Of a stretch of DNA of 12,267 nt, positions 6,884-12,267 are shown one piece after another. The position numbers and the translations under genes are program-made. The notes under the pieces were generated by a model. The model had not been told where the DNA came from. It ran no database searches and saw nothing but the letters and a program-made list of their open reading frames with translations. Location: assembly GCA_050944415.1 (NCBI GenBank), contig JBMNRA010000072.1, forward strand, positions 1-12,267. The letters are read 5' to 3'. The number at the start of each line of letters is the position of its first letter. The first letter of the stretch is position 1. This stretch comes from Ruminococcus_G sp050944415. GTDB taxonomy: Bacteria; Bacillota; Clostridia; Lachnospirales; Lachnospiraceae.

Positions 6884-6909
6884 AAAAAAGAGCAACCGTC
6901 TCCGATTGC
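6884..6909 (-). terminator. Intrinsic terminator of the toxin-antitoxin operon
   Basis: On the minus strand GCAATCG (6903-6909) pairs with CGGTTGC (6892-6898), 7 bp with one G-U, closed by a GAGA tetraloop and followed by TCTTTTTT (6884-6891). It lies 17 nt past the PIN toxin stop and 26 nt before the prgI TTG, so the chimeric frame would need read-through or an unseen promoter. Confidence 0.75.
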
Positions 6910-6925
6910 CCATTTTCTTCCCGGA

Positions 6926-7324
6926 TCAATATTTTTCAATGAACTCGCTCATTGTCATGATTTCCGGATATTCAATTTCTACAACCCTTAAATCTTTATC
7001 CCCAGTTACCAATACATCTACATTCTCCATGATCGCTGTGGCAAGGATGGGGAAATCCTTGGTATCCCTCACAGAAGGAAATTCTTCCGCATTTAACTCT
7101 TTTGGCGTATAGACCAGCTCAAAGGGTAATTCATAGAAGAACTGTTCCAAAATCTTCTTTCGGTTCGGAAATTTTCTTTCCACTACCAATCGAAGTTCTT
7201 CCACCACATAATCACAGAGTACAATCCGGTTTCCAAAGCCTACTCTCCGTGCAAAATCACGGGTAACCGCAGACGGGAAAAAGATAAGGGAAACCAGAAT
7301 GTTTGTATCCAGCATAACTCTCAT
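6926..7324 (-). CDS. PIN-domain toxin (ribonuclease) of a type II toxin-antitoxin pair
   Basis: 132 aa with a PIN-fold layout: N-terminal MLDTN (D6), acidic residues E42/E43, the DTKD pair D87/D90, and TGDKD near the end (D109, D111). These acidic residues bind divalent metal in VapC-like ribonucleases. The sequence fits the COG1569/TIGR00305-type PIN family. It starts 3 nt after the antitoxin stop (TAA-TCA-ATG), with AGGAGA inside the antitoxin's last codons, so the two are one operon. RNA target is unknown. It looks complete, unlike its neighbours, consistent with toxin-antitoxin pairs persisting in decaying islands. The terminator at 6884-6909 closes the operon. Confidence 0.88.
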   Translation of the reverse strand: MRVMLDTNILVSLIFFPSAVTRDFARRVGFGNRIVLCDYVVEELRLVVERKFPNRKKILEQFFYELPFELVYTPKELNAEEFPSVRDTKDFPILATAIMENVDVLVTGDKDLRVVEIEYPEIMTMSEFIEKY

Positions 7325-7327
7325 TGA

Positions 7328-7585
7328 TTATTTTCTCCTGAGTTCTTCCCGGATTTCTTTCATATAATCCTGCATTTCATCCTCGCTTTTAAAACCCGCC
7401 TCTGCAGCAGCGCCACGAAAACCTTCCTCAACATGCTGAAAAGCTACATTCGCCGCATTTTCAATATAAAATCTTCCGTTTTCTTCTAAAATCAACACCT
7501 TGTCTCCTGTATTTAAGTGCAGACGATTCCTAACAGATACGGGGATCGTGATCTGGCCTTTGCTTGAAATTTTAGCAATCTCCAT
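7328..7585 (-). CDS. AbrB/MazE/SpoVT-type antitoxin
   Basis: 85 aa. The N-terminal half (AKISSKGQITIPVSVRNRL... GDKVLILEENGRFYIENA) is a swapped-hairpin AbrB DNA-binding domain; the charged, helical C-terminal half (DEMQDYMKEIREELRRK) is the part expected to wrap the toxin. It pairs with the PIN gene 3 nt downstream. A GTG at 7594 could add MCA, but it overlaps the Shine-Dalgarno AAAGGAG (7594-7600), which is 8 nt from the ATG at 7585, so I chose the ATG. It probably represses its own promoter with the toxin as co-repressor; an 8-bp inverted repeat across the promoter is the likely operator. Confidence 0.88.
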   Translation of the reverse strand: MEIAKISSKGQITIPVSVRNRLHLNTGDKVLILEENGRFYIENAANVAFQHVEEGFRGAAAEAGFKSEDEMQDYMKEIREELRRK

Positions 7586-7634
7586 AGCGCACACTCCTTT
7601 CTTGGTTTTCTTTACTTTCTTTACCTTTGCTTAT

Positions 7635-7669
7635 AGTATATGCTCTTTCTGCCATTTTTACAAGAGCAT
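7635..7669 (-). promoter_or_regulatory. Promoter and operator-like inverted repeat of the toxin-antitoxin operon
   Basis: On the minus strand -35 TTGTAA (7658-7663) and -10 TATACT (7635-7640) are 17 nt apart. The perfect repeat ATGCTCTT (7662-7669 on the minus strand) / AAGAGCAT (7640-7647) overlaps the outer part of the -35 and the edge of the -10, the expected place for an autorepressing AbrB-type antitoxin. Operator function is inference. Confidence 0.7.
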
Positions 7670-7698
7670 TTCAAGAAAAATATAGGCCATTCGCACAT

Positions 7699-7727
7699 TT
7701 GTCTCCCCCTGCTCTTCCTGTTATACT
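7699..7727 (+). promoter_or_regulatory. Plus-strand sigma-A-type promoter
   Basis: TTGTCT (7699-7704) and TATACT (7722-7727) with an exact 17-nt spacer, divergent from the toxin-antitoxin promoter. It leads into the short membrane ORF at 7758, one of the few plus-strand signals in the window. Confidence 0.6.
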
Positions 7728-7757
7728 CAAAGAAAAAACTGCAAAGGGGGCTTCGAT

Positions 7758-7889
7758 ATGCCATACACTGTTTTTATTTCTCTCGGTATCTCTGCTGTCC
7801 TGCTCTTTTTATCTCTGATCTTCCGTCTGGCGGGAAAATTAAGGCTTATCGTTGAGTTTTCATCATCCAATTTGACTTTTCGATCATAA
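7758..7889 (+). CDS. Short membrane peptide, probably a truncated 5' gene end
   Basis: 43 aa on the plus strand: MPYTVFISLGISAVLLFLSL, then IFRLAGKL and a polar tail. Residues about 3-25 form one hydrophobic membrane segment followed by basic residues. It has a purine-rich AAAGGGGG site 7 nt before the ATG and a promoter at 7699-7727, so it is likely expressed. The last 14 codons or so are antisense to the 3' end of the YhcG remnant, which suggests that the native gene was cut near 7846-7850 and now ends in foreign sequence. I do not recognise the family. It could be a small membrane peptide in its own right or a gene fragment. Confidence 0.45.
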   Translation: MPYTVFISLGISAVLLFLSLIFRLAGKLRLIVEFSSSNLTFRS

Positions 7890-8696
7890 TAATATACATC
7901 TGCATCTGTCCTATGTCTTGATGTTTTAACTGACCAATCTTCAAATCAAACAATACAAAGCAACGGAGTAAACGATTGTAAAATACTAAATCCACCCGGA
8001 AATGTTCTTCTTCAAATGTTAATCTAACCTGCCTTCCGACAAAAGTAAATCCTCTTCCCAATTCCAGTAAAAACTTCTGCAGATTATCTATAATTTTGTT
8101 TTCCAATTCTGTTTCAGAATAAGTAACCAGTTCAGGAAGGCCTGTGAACTCTAAAATATAAGGATCTTTAAATATATCTTCTGGCTTTTCGATCATCTGA
8201 CCCTCTGTTGCAAGGCGCATTACTTCTTCTTTATCTCTGCTTAGCGCAAGCCGCTCATAAAGTGATCATCTTTGCTCCAACCATTTCTATACGACTCTAT
8301 TTCATAAAAATGACGTTCATCAACATTATTTATCCTCATAAGGATGAGATAATGAGACCAACTCAGATAAAATTTTCTTCCTTCCTGTGTAACTGGAAGT
8401 TTTTCAGATTGGGGAAACGGCGTTTCCCCAATTGAGTCTTTGGAATAAACCAGATAAAATTTACGCATCAGTTTTAAATTGTCGTATGAATATCCTCGTC
8501 CAAATTTCTGCGTCAACCTATGAGACAATTCTTTCAAAATATACTTTCCATATGCAGCACGTTCTTTTCCGCCTTGTTCTTCTTCAACGATCATCCTCCC
8601 TGCTTCATAATAGGAATATACCATTGTCATATTTACTGCAGTAGACAAATTTTTCTTGGCATTTTGGAACAATTCTATTACTTTGTGTTCTGACAA
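7846..8696 (-). pseudogene. YhcG/DUF1016-type PD-(D/E)XK nuclease gene, broken
   Basis: Two frames together give most of the protein. The N-terminal domain (8241-8696) includes SYYEAGRMIVEEEQGGKERA and LSHRLTQKFGRGYSYDNLKL; the C-terminal nuclease domain (7846-8220) includes RVDLVFYNR, LFDLK and QMQMY, the PD-(D/E)XK core (D77, D92, K94 of that piece). The linking codons LYERLALSRDKEEVMRLA read in the C-terminal frame, while the first frame runs to a stop at 8241, so a short internal deletion shifted the frame near 8255-8275. Near the 3' end MYI is followed by YYDRKVKLDDENSTI in yet another frame, a second frameshift, and homology stops near 7848. The first codon of the upstream piece is TTG without a ribosome binding site, so the 5' end may also be lost. 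YhcG proteins are associated with restriction or defence loci; this copy is dead. Confidence 0.8.
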
Positions 8697-8755
8697 GCAT
8701 TGACAATACTATAAACCAATAGCACAGCCGCAAAGAATAAATCCCATTGGAATCC

Positions 8756-9145
8756 CTACATTCCTGTCGCCTCCAGCAATGCATAATCGTGTTTTCTGGT
8801 GATTGCATTGGTAATACTTGTATTTAACAGATTGATGAACGAGAACAGGCTGACCAGCACAGTCAAAACCATTTGGCGGGTAAGTACCTGTTTAGGATTC
8901 TTTCGGAACAGATTCAGCATTTTTAACTCCATTTTCGTAATATAATCCACAGCACCCATTTCATATCCATTTCCATCCGGAAGATTAACATCTAACAACA
9001 CCAAATCATATACATCCATACTTATTTTACTCTTGGCCGCTTTTTTATTTAACACAGACACAATTTCATAGCCGTCACTCATTAAATTGTAACCCAGTGT
9101 TCTGTTTAAAAGTTCGTCATCTTCAACAATCAATATTTTTTTCAT
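8756..9145 (-). pseudogene. Composite scar: response regulator pieces joined to an FtsX-type permease piece
   Basis: The frame starts MKKILIVEDDELLNRTLGYN and carries a response-regulator receiver domain with the phospho-acceptor D52 (LLDVNLPDG). At residue 62 it jumps to the end of the receiver domain (GAVDYITK), then to a short piece of OmpR-type DNA-binding domain (about 72-94, KNPKQVLTRQ), then at about 95 to an FtsX-like permease segment (SFINLLNTSITNAITRKHDY, then ALLEATGM) and stops. The domains are each far too short to work. Two-component genes next to FtsX-type ABC permeases are a known BceRSAB-like arrangement, so this may be a collapsed detoxification operon in which deletions removed the kinase, the ATPase and most of the permease. 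The frame is open up to 9211, but no start signal favours that. Confidence 0.7.
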
Positions 9146-9200
9146 TATTTTCTTATCCGCAAATCCGATTACCTCTAGCAGAACAACTTTTCTACCGATA

Positions 9201-9548
9201 CTATCTTTCAACCGGAATATAGTCTATCTCCGCAGTCTCGTCAGTAGCTTCCAGTTTCATAATTACAGGCCTTAATCCATCGTTGCAGGAACAGATGGCA
9301 ACGCCCGGTTTACGGATCCAGTCACCGTAATAAAACAGATCACCGCCTGCTCCGTGAGCCAGAGCGAACACATACTGGTAAATAGCTTTCCACGCTTCAT
9401 CACAGAATCCCTCCGGTTTGGCATAGTCCGCATAGAATATCTGTCCTTCTTTCATCATCGGACATGGCCCCAGATCTTTGGCTCCGTATTCCTCTGCCAG
9501 CTCTTTATTCAGCGTTGTCTGTAATATTGTGATCTTTACCTTCTTCAT
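9201..9548 (-). CDS. TIGR04076-like small protein, function unknown
   Basis: 115 aa, resembling the TIGR04076 family of small proteins common in Clostridia. Visible features are four cysteines (C29 in GPCP, C49, and C86/C88 in AICSCNDG), a conserved-looking central helix (EAWKAIYQYVFALAHGAG) and an aromatic FYYGDW motif. No signal peptide or membrane segment, so it is expected in the cytoplasm; the cysteines could bind metal, but this is a guess. I chose the ATG at 9548, which has GGAGG 8 nt upstream; an ATG at 9563 overlaps the recD2 end further and lacks a site. The recD2 stop TGA and this ATG are separated by one base, so it is translated together with recD2. No terminator was seen after it. 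Confidence 0.8.
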   Translation of the reverse strand: MKKVKITILQTTLNKELAEEYGAKDLGPCPMMKEGQIFYADYAKPEGFCDEAWKAIYQYVFALAHGAGGDLFYYGDWIRKPGVAICSCNDGLRPVIMKLEATDETAEIDYIPVER

Positions 9549-9549
9549 T

Positions 9550-9903
9550 TCATTTTCCTCCATTTTTCATCTGATGATCAATCCATTGCAGAATAACATC
9601 TGCCACATAATTCTGCTCTTCTTCCGTCAGTTCCCTGCCCTTTGGAATTCTGTGCCATTTTTCCAGACACTCTCTGCAGCAGGTACCTGTGGCATGCTGC
9701 GCGATAAACACAGGATGACCTTTCATAGGCGTCTGCTTTCCGTCATTTGCCGGATAAGCCGGGGCCAGACGTTTTCTTATGAAATCCAGGGCATGGCTTT
9801 TCAATGTATCCATTCCCTTTTCCGATACGTACGCCCGGTCAACTGCTTTCAGGGAAAAACTGCTCCTGAAACGGGACTGAGACAATCTCTGAAACAGATC
9901 CAT
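9550..9903 (-). other. DUF4186-like domain fused to the recD2 C-terminus
   Basis: The last 117 residues begin at an internal ATG (M710, MDLFQRLSQSRFRSSF) right after the helicase fold. A CCxxC plus WH cluster (C784, C785, C788, H793) could bind metal. GGAGA lies only 2 nt before that ATG, too close for a good ribosome binding site, so separate internal initiation looks unlikely and a single fusion protein is the simpler reading. Confidence 0.7.
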
Positions 9904-12030
9904 TTCTCCGGAAAGCCTCTGCGCCAGTTTTGTATTTCTGGATGTGGTCTTCTCATTTCGTATGGCATAAGAAACGGCCTTTCGTTCTCCAATCATAACC
10001 AGAATTTTCTTCGCCCTGGTTACGCCTGTATAGAGAAGATTCCGCTGAAGCATGACGAAATGGCTCATGGTAAAGGGCATTACCACAACAGGGTACTCGC
10101 TTCCCTGAGATTTGTGAATCGTAACCGCATAGGCCAATGTCAGTTCATCCAGCTCGCTGACGTCATAAACCACTTCCCGGCCGTCATAATTTACCGTCAG
10201 CTCCTGTTCTTCCACATCTACTTTGGAAATGATACCGATATCTCCGTTAAATACTTCTTTATCGTAATCATTGCGAATCTGCATCACTTTATCTCTCAGC
10301 CGATACTGTATTCCTCCTCTTCTCAGAAATATCCCCGAAGGGTTCATCGCCTCCTGCAGCACTTGATTCAGATTGGCCGCTCCGCATATGCCCCGCTGCA
10401 TCGGCGTCAGGACCTGAATATCCGTCATGGGATCCACATGGTAATACCGGGGCAGATTTCTGGAACAGTACTGTACCAGAGTCTTTACCACTTCTTCGTT
10501 GGTATCCCTGGTTGCAAAGAAAAAATCAGAATCCTTGCCTCCCCTCATATCAATGGATTCTCCCCTGTTAATGCGATGGGCATTCATAATAATCCGGCTG
10601 CCCTGAGCCTGCCGGAAAATCCGTGTCAGCCGCACCACCGGAATCCGTCCGGAAAATATAATGTCTTTCAGCACATTGCCGGCCCCCACACTGGGAAGCT
10701 GATCCGTATCCCCCACCATAATCAGGGTCATATGCTCCGGAACCGCTTTTAAGAGATTATACATCAGCATCACATCGATCATGGAACATTCGTCCAGAAT
10801 CAGTACATCTCCCTCCAAAGGCTTCTCTTCGTTTTTCTGGTACCCTTCCGGCGGCTTGTATTCCAGCAGTCGGTGAATAGTCTTCGCCTCCATGCCGGTG
10901 GCTTCCGCCATTCTCTTGGCCGCTCTCCCCGTCGGCGCCGCCAGAATGATCCGGCATCCTGCCAGCTTATATGCTGAAATAATACCCATGGTGACAGTAG
11001 TTTTTCCTGTGCCGGGTCCTCCCGTCAGAACCATAACCTTTGAAGAAACTGCTGTTCTTATGGCTTCCGACTGTATCTCGTCATAGGAAATCGCAGTATC
11101 CGACAGCACACGCTGCAGAATTTCATCCGCATTTACGCTGATTTTTTTATCTGACGAAAGAAGATGAAGCAGACGCTTCGCACATCCCGTCTCAGAAAAG
11201 TAAAAGGGCGGCAGATAAATCGCTTCCTCATCACGTATCACATCCTCCGCCCGCAGCATTTCATCCAATGTTGCTTCAAGCTCAGGCGTTTCCACATTCA
11301 GAAGTTCTTTTGCTTTACTGATCAACTGCTCCCGAAGAGCATAACAGTGGCCCTCTTCTGACAGCTTATTCAAAGTATAAAGGATGCCGCTTCTTAATCG
11401 GATGAAACGTTCCTTTTCTATCCCCAGCTTTTCCGCGATCATATCAGCGGTTTTGAATCCGATGCCCCATATATCGTCAGCCAGACGGTACGGATTTTCT
11501 TTTACGACAGCGATACTGTCGCCGCCATAGGTTTTATAAATCTTCGTTGCATGGGAGGTGCTGACCCCATGGCTCTGAAGAAAAATCATAATATTCTTAA
11601 TTTCTTTCTGCTCCTGCCAGCTTTTTTTAATCCGCTCCACCCGTACTTTTCCGATTCCTTCCACTTCCGTCAGCGCATCCGGATTCTCTTCTATCACATT
11701 CAGTGTATCCTGACCAAACCTCTGAACAATACGCCTGGCAAATTTAGGCCCTATTCCCTTAATCAGACCGGAACCCAGATATTTTTCAATACCGTAGACA
11801 GTTGCCGGCAGGGCTTCTTCAAATTTTTCAACGGAAAACTGACGGCCATATTTGGCATCCATTTTCCAAAAGCCTTCCAGAGATAACACAGAACCCACAT
11901 GGGTATCCGGCATTATCCCCACAACAGTCACCAGATCATGATAATTCTTTACAGCAGCCTTAAGTACAGAATAACCGTTTTCTGCATTCTGATATGTAAT
12001 TCGTTCCACAACACAGCGCAGATGTTCCAT
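9550..12030 (-). CDS. recD2: RecD2-type 5'-3' DNA helicase with a C-terminal DUF4186-like domain
   Basis: An 826-aa SF1B helicase of the RecD2/YrrC group, which acts without RecBC in DNA repair or fork maintenance. The order is an N-terminal OB-like part, helix-hairpin-helix repeats (about 89-135 and 180-200), Walker A GGPGTGKTT (337-345), Walker B DECSM (413-417), GDTDQLPSVG (440-449), a C-terminal 2B/UvrD-like region with THKSQGSEYP (near 637-647) and motif VI YTGVTRAKK (667-675). The helicase fold ends near 708. Residues 710-823 (SHALDFIRKRLAP, DGKQTPMKGHPVFIAQHATG, CCRECLEKWH, GRELTEEE) match DUF4186, normally a separate small protein. The start has AAGGAGG (12037-12043) 6 nt upstream. 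It leads a probable two-gene operon. Confidence 0.93.
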   Translation of the reverse strand: MEHLRCVVERITYQNAENGYSVLKAAVKNYHDLVTVVGIMPDTHVGSVLSLEGFWKMDAKYGRQFSVEKFEEALPATVYGIEKYLGSGLIKGIGPKFARRIVQRFGQDTLNVIEENPDALTEVEGIGKVRVERIKKSWQEQKEIKNIMIFLQSHGVSTSHATKIYKTYGGDSIAVVKENPYRLADDIWGIGFKTADMIAEKLGIEKERFIRLRSGILYTLNKLSEEGHCYALREQLISKAKELLNVETPELEATLDEMLRAEDVIRDEEAIYLPPFYFSETGCAKRLLHLLSSDKKISVNADEILQRVLSDTAISYDEIQSEAIRTAVSSKVMVLTGGPGTGKTTVTMGIISAYKLAGCRIILAAPTGRAAKRMAEATGMEAKTIHRLLEYKPPEGYQKNEEKPLEGDVLILDECSMIDVMLMYNLLKAVPEHMTLIMVGDTDQLPSVGAGNVLKDIIFSGRIPVVRLTRIFRQAQGSRIIMNAHRINRGESIDMRGGKDSDFFFATRDTNEEVVKTLVQYCSRNLPRYYHVDPMTDIQVLTPMQRGICGAANLNQVLQEAMNPSGIFLRRGGIQYRLRDKVMQIRNDYDKEVFNGDIGIISKVDVEEQELTVNYDGREVVYDVSELDELTLAYAVTIHKSQGSEYPVVVMPFTMSHFVMLQRNLLYTGVTRAKKILVMIGERKAVSYAIRNEKTTSRNTKLAQRLSGEMDLFQRLSQSRFRSSFSLKAVDRAYVSEKGMDTLKSHALDFIRKRLAPAYPANDGKQTPMKGHPVFIAQHATGTCCRECLEKWHRIPKGRELTEEEQNYVADVILQWIDHQMKNGGK

Positions 12031-12072
12031 GGAGGCCCTCCTTCCTACCGGATGGATATATCTTCAACTGAA

Positions 12073-12101
12073 AGTATATCAGATATTTATTTTTTACTCA
12101 A
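12073..12101 (-). promoter_or_regulatory. recD2 promoter
   Basis: On the minus strand -35 TTGAGT (12096-12101) and -10 TATACT (12073-12078) with a 17-nt spacer; TG at the -15 position makes an extended -10. Transcription would start about 36 nt before the ATG. No operator was recognised. Confidence 0.75.
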
Positions 12102-12267
12102 TTTACTTCTATATTGAAATTTATATGATAAAAAATATATAAGTAAAGACTAACTATTAAAAGTCAAGTCTGAAATGAATATTTTTTGAATGAATTGCGG
12201 AAACGCATTTCAGATATATTTGTACCTTGAAAATCGCATGACAAACAGAGCATCGTATACCGGTGCT
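12102..12267. other. AT-rich intergenic end with an inverted repeat
   Basis: No gene is visible. CTGAAATG (12170-12177) and CATTTCAG (12206-12213) form a perfect 8-bp inverted repeat with a 28-nt spacer. A TGTACCTTGAAAATCGCATG stretch (12221-12240) resembles the conserved stretch seen in 16S-23S spacers of Firmicutes, but no 16S precedes it on the plus strand, so I do not call it rRNA spacer. Confidence 0.35.

Noticed and set aside
6618..6929. 103-codon minus-strand ORF overlapping the prgI region
   Set aside because: It uses a wrong frame over prgI/terminator sequence and shows no recognisable domain. The PrgI signature is in the other frame.
6858..6939. ATG at 6939 as start of the chimeric frame
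   Set aside because: The 27 extra residues overlap the PIN toxin end and translate the terminator hairpin. TTG at 6858 matches the PrgI start and has a ribosome binding site.
9478..10752. Open plus-strand frame of 424 codons
   Set aside because: It lies antisense to recD2 and has no family resemblance or ribosome binding site. recD2 has clear motifs throughout, so this is a codon-structure shadow.
12221..12267. 16S-23S spacer or 23S rRNA start
   Set aside because: No 16S upstream on the plus strand, and the visible match is short. Kept only as a low-interest observation.

Overview
The window looks like a chromosomal stretch from a low-to-mid GC Gram-positive anaerobe, most likely a Lachnospiraceae/Clostridia member. 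The reasons are strong AGGAGG-type ribosome binding sites, an infC-rpmI operon behind an L20-type attenuator, a RecD2-type helicase, a TIGR04076-type small protein, and PrgI/VirB4 remnants of the kind found in Clostridial conjugative elements. Almost every gene lies on the minus strand, so transcription runs from high to low coordinates. The family names are recognised from the protein sequences themselves, and no database was searched.

Left core block (1-2831): the start of rpmI (L35, cut by the window edge), infC (IF-3, with a probable AUU start codon) and its promoter and attenuator leader, then uvrB (excision-repair helicase) immediately upstream. Right core block (9201-12267): a long recD2 carrying a C-terminal DUF4186-like domain, coupled by a 1-nt gap to a TIGR04076-like gene, with a clear promoter near 12073-12101 and an AT-rich upstream end.

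Between the two blocks lies about 6.3 kb of accessory, partly decayed DNA (about 2850-9200). From the uvrB side it holds a non-coding zone rich in inverted repeats and a long palindrome, a terminator, and a complete tyrosine recombinase. Next comes a very unusual single reading frame that joins PrgI (conjugation membrane protein), the N-terminal 285 residues of a VirB4 conjugation ATPase, and a second tyrosine recombinase with a full catalytic set. Then come an intact AbrB-type antitoxin/PIN toxin pair with promoter, operator-like inverted repeat and terminator; a short plus-strand membrane peptide ORF with its own promoter; a broken YhcG/DUF1016 PD-(D/E)XK nuclease gene; and a composite scar of response regulator and FtsX-type permease pieces.

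Taken together, the core genes serve translation initiation and DNA repair. The middle is a landing zone for mobile DNA in which a conjugative element has been reduced by deletions. Several deletions joined unrelated genes in frame, leaving long open frames that an automatic annotation could mistake for normal genes. The two recombinases and the toxin-antitoxin pair are the parts that still look functional.
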